Below, in pieces: positions 56,275-64,000 of a stretch of DNA of 64,000 nt; position 1 is the first letter of the stretch; every line of letters starts with the position of its first letter. The position numbers and the translations under genes are program-made. The DNA is taken from assembly GCA_002150815.3 (NCBI GenBank), contig NDFF03000109.1, positions 248,001-312,000 of the forward strand, given 5' to 3'. The DNA comes from Grammothele lineata (Eukaryota; Basidiomycota; Agaricomycetes; Polyporales; Polyporaceae). Under the pieces are notes generated by a model, which had not been told where the DNA came from, made no database searches, and was given only the letters and a program-made list of their open reading frames with translations.

Positions 56275-58117
56275 ATGGAGACGACTACTGGAAAACCTCT
56301 CCGAGTGGCCATCATGTGCGCGCTGTTACCTTCCTTTATCCCTTTGCCTATACTAAGTTGAATCGTTGTTACAGTGGAGCAGGGTTAGGAGGCCTCTTTC
56401 TCGCGCTTTTCCTGCAGAAGCAGCGTCCCGACGTGGAGGTTGACATCTATGAGTCCACTCGCGAGCTGACAGAGGTCGGCGCGGGGATCGGTATCCTCCC
56501 TCGGGTCTGGGAGATTCTTCGGCTGTTAGACATTGAGGAGGACCTCCTCTCTGTCATAGGCAGCCCCAACACGCCTAGTACGTTTGCAGCTCGTTTCTTA
56601 TTCGATTCGAGTCCCCATGTCTGAGCGACACCATGCGTCCTTCCCTACAGTCCTCACCACACGCTACATCAAGGCGGATCAGCCGGAGATAGTTGACGTC
56701 TTCGAATCCAAGCCTATGTGTGCGGAGTCGCGCGGACATACCTTTCGCGTTGCATCTCGCTGACTCGCCCTGCCCATCGTTCCCATGCCATAGCGCGCCC
56801 TTGCCACCGCGCCCAGCTACAGCAAGTATTTGCGAAGAACCTCCGCTCCGCTGAGAAGACCCTACACTTCTCCAAGCGCCTCGCGTCGTACACCGAGCCC
56901 ACTTCGCCCTTCGAGCCGATTGTCCTCAAGTTCCGGGACGACACTGAGGCGACGTGTGACGTGCTCATCGGCAGCGACGGTATTCGTTCCGCGGTTCGGC
57001 GCACGATGTACAACGCGCTGGCGGACGAAACGCAGGATGCAGAAAGAGCAGAAGAGCTGAGGAAGATGATCTATCCCGAATGGACTGGTATGGTCGTGTA
57101 TCGTGGCCTTGTTCCGGTGGAGCTGCTGGATCCTGATAGAGTGGCAAAGGAAATGGTGCATACGTCGGTTGTAAGTCCTCTGCATTGTGGCCTCATTGTT
57201 ATTCGTTAATTAAATTCATTCACTTCTAGCTCGTCGGAAAGGACAGAATTAGTATTGAACATCATGGCTTCCGCGACGATGCTTATACGCTTGTAGAGCG
57301 TTGTCAAGTACCCGATTGCACAGGGCAAGGATATCAACGTCGCTGCCTTCATCGTAAACTTCGAAAAACAAGGTACCGTTTATGATGGCGAGTGGGTAGC
57401 ACCCGCAGCCGCTGAAGAGGTCGCAAAGGCGTTCGAGGGGTGGAATCCGGATGTCCCGAACCTACTGGAGGTAATACGTGCTTCCCTGCTTCTCTCGCCT
57501 GCACGTCTGACCCAAATCGTGCAGCGCATGCAGAATCCCCTGGGCTGGGCTGTTCACAGGGTCCGGCATCTGCCTACGTTTGCGAAGGGAAGAGTCGCTA
57601 TCATTGGAGATGCTGTGCGTTCATCGTCGTTGAACACGTCTCGCGTATGTTAAGGCTGAAATGGTGCTGTGAAGGCTCACGCTATGACTCCGTTCCAAGC
57701 TTCCGGCGCGGGACAAGCAATGGAGGTACTCTCTTCTCGCGAATCGTCTTCATCCACCATTCTAACCCTCCTCTCTTCCAGGACGCCCTTGTCCTCGCAA
57801 CACTGTTCGCGCACCCCTCCATTACACTCGCAACGCTCTCATCCGCGCTCAAGATATACGATGTCATTCGCCGTCCATTCTCACAGGAGGTGCAACGTCT
57901 CTCAGACGAGAACGGGCACCTCCACCACCTCCATCGCTTCGGGTGGGAGAGCATCAGCGCGGAGCAGAGCCGGAAGGGCGAGTACGACCACGGGAAGCTC
58001 AAGGACATCGGGGAGGCGCTCTCGAACGCAACGGCGTGGGCGATCAAGACCAGCGCGCTGGAGCAGAGGGACAAGGCAGTGCAGATGTTTGAGGCGGCGC
58101 TAGCCGGTAACGAGTGA
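56275..58117 (+). CDS. FAD-dependent monooxygenase FMO3, with a lost splice donor
   Basis: Third copy: exons 56275-56315, 56375-56577, 56651-56719, 56794-57170, 57230-57247, 57297-57470, 57525-57614, 57675-57725 and 57782-58117. FAD motifs are kept (GAGLGGLFLAL, IYESTRELTEVGAGIGILPR, LIGSDGIRSAVRRTMY, GRVAIIGDA with AHAMTPFQASGAGQAME). The small fifth exon ends GACAGA and the next bases are ATTAGT, where FMO4 has GACAGG then GTAAGT. The donor GT is thus AT. No alternative GT nearby restores frame to the next exon (SVVKYPIAQGKD), so normal splicing is unlikely unless a rare AT-AG event is tolerated. Skipping the 18-nt exon would keep frame and give a protein six residues shorter. It may be a young pseudogene or still partly active. 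Confidence 0.78.
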
Positions 58118-58504
58118 TATGCAGAGTTGCGAAAGTAGGACCGGCGTCACATAGAGTGGTAAGAAGACTGTGGGTAGCGGAGCAGATTAGTCAATATAAA
58201 CGTCTGTACGTGACACGCTACCGGATATACATGTATCGACTGTGTATGACTAGAGCGATAGCAACGACAAGCGAGAAGACAACAATAAAGCGAGAGTGGT
58301 GTACGGTGTGATGCCGTAGGTATCGAGCCAGTAGAGTATCGGATGGGAAACGGAATGAACAGCGATTACAAAGATTTAGCTAACAGCAAATGCCAGACAA
58401 AACGGTAGGATAGCAGCGAGAGAGGTGACAGGTATGGAAAGCACGACTGAACAGAGAAAGCGAGGGAGTATAGAGTAGGCAGAAACGCGATGCAACAGGA
58501 TGGT

Positions 58505-60222
58505 TTAGAAGGAGTATATCAATTCATCCAGTATAGGGGTTGGCGGTTCGTCGAGCCGAAAGGCCGCAACGATGGATGGGTGGACCTGAAGCTTGGCGAT
58601 ATCCTGTCGCACCAGGCGAGGACCTCGCGTTTCGTCCCGACTGAGTAAGTAGCAATCCCGGAGAACGACCGCGTCTTCTTCGGCAATCAAGATGAACTTC
58701 AGCTCTGGACATGCTACGAGGTGCGCAAAGGAGGGCTGGAGAAAGCCGACTACCGAAGCCGACTTAACCTGAGATGCCATCAGACGTTAGAGACTATTCC
58801 GTGCCGCGCACTGCTTATGAGCGTACCCGTCTTGGAACCTGAACACAAAACCATTCCAACCGTGGAAATGCGTCGCGCAGGCACTGGAGCTTGATGGGGA
58901 ACCCGACAATGGTCTTCGCAATTCGTTCAAGGCTGACCATGGTGACAAAGCACATTCCCATGGTGAGAGCACGGACGTAGCTGCACGTCAGAGGTCCTGG
59001 GCGTAAACCGGCGTAGCACTGATTACCCGGAATGTGCTGACAGTGCTGTAGCATCGCAGAGGTGAGAGTGTCGCAGTTCGACAGGACAGTTGCAAGCGGG
59101 CGAAAATATTGGACACTGGCATGGACCCTTTGTAGCTTGCTGAATACGATGGAAGTGAATGCGTCGCTGTCGGCAAACCGGCTCGCCGTGCTAAGATCTG
59201 TGAGGAGTTCCAGCTGTAGGAGAGTGCCAGCGTGGGCACCAATAAACCGTGCTAGGGGACCTAAGTTTTCGGGCACCGACCATGATCCCGAAAATTTGAG
59301 CTTGAGAACCTCGAGGACTGGGAAGAGAGCTATGTTGAAGAATGCTTCTGTGTTCTCCGGGGCGAGAGAGTCGGTGATGGAGAGTTCTGTTAGATGAGGG
59401 AAGCTACGATATAAGGTGGAAGGAACTGTGATCCCATCGATATCAGACGACCATAGCGAGACGGATGCATTGATGTGCAATCGGTGGAGAGAGGGGCAAA
59501 TATGCTGGATTTATGTTTAGCAATAACTCGAAAACGAAGGAAACACAAAAACGTACATCTGCGTCCCAGAAAGCGGCATCATTGAGCATGCGGACCTTCG
59601 CCTTGAAGGTTACCACAGTAGGCGGAAGGGAACGAACGGCGCCAAGAAAACCCGTCCATCCCTGGAATTCTGTGCGGGATTCAACCATGTCGAGGGATTT
59701 GAGCATGGGGAATGCAGGGACGAGGTTCGTGAGGTCGATACAGTGCAGCTCTTCTATAAACTTGACTTCTCGTACCCAAACGAGACATGGGTCGCGCGGT
59801 ATCACCTTCGTCATCAAGAAGGTGTCGAAACGCCTGTGGTTTAGAGTGACTCGACGGTGCAAGATAGGAAGAGACGCGTCGTAGTTGTGGCGGCACGTCA
59901 AGGCGAAAGGAAGGACCGAGTAAGGAAGGACTTGGAGAAGGATCTCCTGGGTGATCTCCGAAGGGAGGTTGTCTGGCCACGCTGGCAGGCGCGTCGCCAC
60001 GCCAGGATCTTCTGGAAGAGCCTGGTTTGAAACGAGTTGTTAACAAGGAGACTCGAAGTTGATTTCTCGGCACTTGCTACTTACCTCGCCGTCATCGACC
60101 AGCGCCTCAACTTGAACATTCTCAACAGATTCTGCGGCCGCAACGACTGAGACGCGCGGGTGCTTCTGGCGTCTCAATAGAGAGCGTATTGCACGAAAGG
60201 GGGCCGCAAAAGCATTCACCAT
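58505..60222 (-). CDS. F-box-like protein, paralogue 4 (514 aa), inside the monooxygenase array
   Basis: Exons 60222-60085, 60021-59557, 59504-58827 and 58768-58505 (46+155+226+87 codons) repeat the plan of paralogue 1. N-terminus MVNAFAAPFRAIRSLLRRQK; F-box-like block LPSEITQEILLQVLP with FALTCRHNYDASLPILHRR; C-terminus LVACPELKFILIAEEDAVVL. It is closest to paralogue 1 by eye, and the resemblance continues into the 3' flank (58.15-58.5 kb against 1.15-1.42 kb) and the 5' flank (GCTGAGATCTAG, 245 bp upstream). It lies on the strand opposite to the FMO genes, about 50 kb from the F-box cluster. Coding looks intact. Confidence 0.83.
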
Positions 60223-61602
60223 CTTGCAGCTCGGCTAAGCACCGGAGAGCTATGACGCTTGCCCCCGTACCAAGACAGCTTAAAGGACCACTGGCGAGCG
60301 CATATAGGGGAGAAAAGTGAATGAAAGAGGTGGAGATTGAAACCAAGCTGCACTAGACACGTCGACACTACTCACTCTCGGGCCCATTCCAAGCAAGGCT
60401 TAGCATCCACGGCAAGGCAAGCGAGTCGACCTTCCCTTTCCAAGTTCCCTGAGCGATTGCTGGGTTGCTGAGATCTAGGGGGCGTCGCATCCGCCAGAAA
60501 GAGGTGGCTGAAAGGGTACGCGACAGGATGACTTCAATCCATGTTTTACTGTGCCCGAACCGCGCACTCTTGCATACTGCATAATCGTATCGTGATGATT
60601 GAAGGGGACGTCAGTACTTTTGCGCCTTGCGGTCCGCAAAAACGTCGTGCGAAAGAAGAGGCGCCCGAACTCGCCTCCTTTTTCGAATAGACGCCCGAAG
60701 ATATCATTGCCTTCCTCCACCGAGGGCGTCTATATATCCAGTGCGCGTCCTCCAGGTTCAGGCCCTGAGGTACCTTACCATGATCACAACGGCTCGCTCA
60801 TTCTTCTTGCACGTCCGTCTATGAATGGCCATCGGCTCTTGAGGGGTAACTTGCGCCGCAACTCACATCTCGCCTAGCATTGGGAAACAGAGCAACAAAA
60901 ACCTTCAATGGTGGCCGGATCCCCCCCCCCCCACTGCGGAGCTATCCAAGTCTGTACGCCTAGTGAGTGAGCCTTCAACTCAACCTGACAAACATCTCAA
61001 TCTGATTATGCACAATGTTCACTGCGGATATTCTTTCCTCCTTTACTCGAGCGGAGAATATTTAAGCCGAGTCGTTGTGTTTGTCAGTGGCCTTCACTTT
61101 TTCCCATGTGCGAAGTTGATCTCGGCTCCGAGTCGCACCATATAGAGGAAGTTGAATATGTGGATAGTTACTATACATGCTCATGCGGTTCACAGGGTAA
61201 CAGTGAGGGTGTCATGCAGTTCACTTGAAAGCCCGTGCGCATCGGGTGTGAACACGCCTGCCAACGGAAGTACAGGTTGCAAGTGTAGTGAACGTGTCCC
61301 ATGAGTTCAGGGCGGAGGGCTCCACCCGCCGACAGGCTTCCAGGTTCTCGCCTAGGTCGCGGGCTGTCATCAAGCTTACGCAGACATCAAGTTCTTAACC
61401 ATTACACCCAATGAGGCGATCCGGTTGTTGACTATTCATGCACTATTGTCCTACACTTGGCATTCAACCGGGGTTTTTGAGTCAAGGCCGGCCATCATGA
61501 GATGGTTTAGCCAGAGGTCATCGTTACTAAATGGCCTATGCGCTTACCGGGCACTCCTAGCGCGTGACAGTCTCATCGAAGTCCAGGCATCGCAGCAGCT
61601 GA
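60223..61602. other. Intergenic between F-box paralogue 4 and FMO4
   Basis: No gene. Contains the conserved F-box promoter word at 60467-60478, a 12-base C run near 60929-60940, and the CCTGACAAACATCTC word at 60984-60998 shared with the FMO3 upstream region. Confidence 0.5.
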
Positions 61603-61610
61603 TATAAAAG
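61603..61610 (+). promoter_or_regulatory. TATA box of FMO4
   Basis: TATAAAAG, 78 bp before the FMO4 ATG, the same spacing as the TATA words of FMO2 and FMO3. The GGAGTGGCCAAT word is absent. Confidence 0.5.
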
Positions 61611-61680
61611 CAAGTCCTCTGTAGAGGTCGACCTCCAGTATCGAACGACACACCCCACTGGACTTCCACTTCTGACCAAC

Positions 61681-63546
61681 ATGATTGAAACCAGCGCCGA
61701 CAAACCTCTTCGCGTGGCAGTTATGTGAGCAGACAGCTTCCGTCTCCCTCCTTTCTGACCCCTCTCTGATTGCTGACCCTCCGTAGTGGCGCAGGCCTGG
61801 GCGGCCTTATTCTCGCGCTCTTCTTCCAGAAGAATGCCCCCCACGTGAAGATCGACATCTACGAATCCACTCCAGAGATCACCCAGGTTGGAGTGGGAAT
61901 CGGGCTCCTTCCCCGAGTCTGGGAGCTCATCCGGCTCCTCGATGTCGAAGACGATCTCGTCGAGATTCTCGGCGGCCCCGATAGGCCCAGTACGTGTACA
62001 ACGCCCTCTCTTCGCATTTCGTGTCCGGACTAGACCTTCTATTTTCACAGTTCTCCCTGCTCGCTACAGCAAGTCGGATGAACCCAAGATAGTGGACATC
62101 CGCGATCTCAAGCCAATCTGTACGTTCGCCTAAAACATCCACCCTTCACATCGCTGCGCGACTAACCTCCTTCGCCCCTTGTTCGTCTCCAGCGCGTCCG
62201 TTTCGCCGCACGCAGCTGGCGCAGGCCTTCGTGAAGAACCTCCATGACGCCGACCAGATCCTGCACTTATCCAAGCGCCTCGCGTCGTACACCGAGCCCG
62301 CCTCGCTCTCCCTATCGTGCTCAAGTTCCGGGATGGCACGGAAGCGACGTGCGACGTGCTCGTCGGCAGCGACGGCATCCGCTCTGCCGTCCGGCGCACG
62401 ATGTACACTGCGCTCGCGGACGAGGCCGAGGATGCGGAGAAGGCAACCGAGCTGAGGAAGATGATCGATCCCGAGTGGTCTGGCGTCGTCGTGTATCGCG
62501 GGCTCGTTCCTATGGACACCGTGGATCCGGAGGTGGCGGCGAAGTACGTCGTTCGTACTGCGATTGTACGTCTATTTGCCTCGGTCTGAACGGCGACGTA
62601 CGGCTCATCAGTCGATTATGTCTTCTTTCAGCTGCTCGGGAAGGACAGGGTAAGTACCAGACGTTTCCGCTGTTTTGTCATAGAATCCTCACGATCCATG
62701 GACATCTAGAGCATGACAAGGTACCCGATTCAGCAGAACAAGTTCTTCAACGTCGCTGCATTCGTCGCGACAACCGAGAAGGAAGGGACTGTTTACGACG
62801 GCGAGTGGGTCGCGACCGGGACCACAGAAGAGGTCGTAGAGGCATTCAAGGAATGGGACCCCGAGGTCCCCAAATTCCTCCAGGTGTGCTCTCACAAACA
62901 CTCCCCTTTGTCGTGCACCGCGTTTACTCAACATATCTTTGCAGCACCTCCAGACGCCGCTACGCTGGGCGGTGCACAGGGTCCGGCGCCTGCCCACGTT
63001 CGCCAAGGGCAGAGTCGTCCTTGTCGGAGACGCGGTACGTACCTTCCCTCAGAGTTTCCCGAATGTTACCACTGACACAGCACCGCATAGGCTCACGCGA
63101 TGACGCCCTTCCAAGCCTCCGGCGCGGGTCAAGCTATCGAGGTACGTCCTTCCTCGAAAACAGTCCGCCGCTATCTCGAAGCTGACCCGCCTCTCCCCAT
63201 ACTCCAGGACGCCTTCGTGCTCGGCACGCTCCTCGGGCACCCCTCGGCCTCCCTCTCCACCATGCCCGCCCTTCTCTCAGTCTACGACGCCGTCCGACGG
63301 CCCTTCGCACAGGAAGTCCAGCGCCTCTCGGACGAGAACGGGCACATGTACCACCTCCACCGCCTCGGCTGGGAGCACGTCAGCGCGGAGCAGAGCCGCA
63401 AGGGCGAGTACGACCCCGCGCTGCTCCAGAAGGTCGGGGACGCGCTCTGGAACGCGATGGCGTGGACGTTCCAGTCGAGCGCGCTGGAACAGCGGGACGA
63501 GGCGGTGAAGATGTTCGAGGCGGCCGTCGCCGGCGGGGCTAAATAG
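61681..63546 (+). pseudogene. FAD-dependent monooxygenase FMO4, disrupted by a 4-nt deletion
   Basis: Fourth copy, with all nine exons in place: 61681-61724, 61787-61989, 62051-62119, 62193-62565, 62632-62649, 62710-62883, 62945-63034, 63091-63141 and 63208-63546. Exon 4 is 373 nt against 377 in FMO2 and FMO3. The loss falls after SKRLASYTEPAS, near 62309: the expected SSEPIVLKFRDG becomes a shifted LSLSCSSSG, and the correct frame resumes only in a different register (LKFRDGTEATCDVLVGSDG). No intron can account for it, so the FAD domain is broken unless the assembly has an error. Everything else, including GRVVLVGDA and the C-terminus, is well kept, which implies recent loss. Confidence 0.82.
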
Positions 63547-64000
63547 AGGTGCTCGAGGTTGCGGGGCGACAGCTGGCGTAACGCGCGTAGAATGTGTAAG
63601 TCGGACTGGGAACTGGTGATTGTTTGTAAACGCTTGAGTCTGTAGTCTGTCGAATGGTGGAATGGAATAGCGTTTGAAGAGAACTTCCATACTTGCTATT
63701 GTGACTTGAGCGCCGCCTTTAACGCCCACTGGGGTTAGTCTTGCATGGCCGCACTGGCACACCGCAACCACGAGCTCTTCCGGTGGGCCTGGTACTAGCG
63801 CCGCTTCGAAGCCGTCATCTGAGAGGCGCTTCTCCACGAACTCTATCATTTCCTTTTGACCTCTTGCAGGACAATCCCACAGCGTGGCTGGTCCGTGGCA
63901 CGGACCAGCCTGCCCCTAAGGCGGAGCTCTGGTGCCTACTCGTTCCCCAAGACCTGTCCACCGGCGCTGGCCTCTGCTTAGTTTACCTAGACTCTTGACT
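63547..64000. other. Right-edge region, no firm gene
   Basis: A minus-strand frame from 63849 reads MIEFVEKRLSDDGF then EELVVAVCQCGHARLTP, which looks protein-like but has no recognised family. A perfect 12+1+12 bp palindrome (GGCTGGTCCGTG / CACGGACCAGCC) sits at 63886-63910. Confidence 0.3.

Noticed and set aside
60929..60940. Run of about 12 C bases
   Set aside because: A simple homopolymer; not evidence of an element, and its length may be unreliable.

Overview
The window is nuclear DNA of a filamentous basidiomycete, most likely an Agaricomycete such as a wood-decay polypore. This rests on dense genes broken by many 50-60 nt GT-AG introns, GC-rich coding sequence, expanded F-box-like genes, and single-copy genes that read as clear fungal orthologues (PEX1, uricase, MID1, valyl-tRNA synthetase, proteasome beta-2). 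The species is an inference. I saw no CRISPR array, operon or prokaryotic signal, and I recognised no tRNA or rRNA gene.

Layout. 1-8.85 kb: the 5' end of PEX1 leaves the left edge on the minus strand, followed by three tandem minus-strand F-box-like genes. A broken second copy of the PEX1 5' end and a 268-bp MITE-like element lie between the first two. 9.2-16.4 kb: uricase, two convergent short-chain dehydrogenase paralogues, and a decayed AzgA-type purine permease flanked by a 30-bp inverted repeat. 16.8-23.4 kb: two uncharacterised genes, MID1 (calcium-channel subunit) and an aldehyde dehydrogenase that uses a GC-AG intron. 23.8-29.6 kb: two divergent members of an unrecognised family whose promoters, leaders and start codons form a nearly identical inverted repeat of about 336 bp. 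30.2-40.9 kb: housekeeping block (valyl-tRNA synthetase, BAR-domain protein, proteasome beta-2) and two uncharacterised genes. 41.3-43.1 kb: a non-coding-looking DNA transposon with 20-bp terminal inverted repeats and 7-bp target duplication, carrying a large internal palindrome. 44.2-63.5 kb: four tandem FAD-dependent monooxygenase paralogues (salicylate-hydroxylase-like) interleaved with an MFS transporter, a secreted protein, an ASXH-domain protein and a fourth F-box paralogue.

How it works together. Uricase, PEX1 and the dead purine permease all touch purine catabolism or peroxisomes, but their proximity may be chance. The monooxygenases are the main accessory system: FMO1 and FMO2 have fully open spliced frames, FMO3 has lost a splice donor, and FMO4 has a 4-nt deletion in the FAD domain. 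This looks like a birth-and-death array for aromatic hydroxylation. The F-box genes form a second birth-and-death family whose copies carry flanking DNA with them. Exon boundaries were worked out by hand from splice consensus, frame and comparison of paralogues. They are firm for the FMO, F-box and SDR genes and approximate elsewhere.
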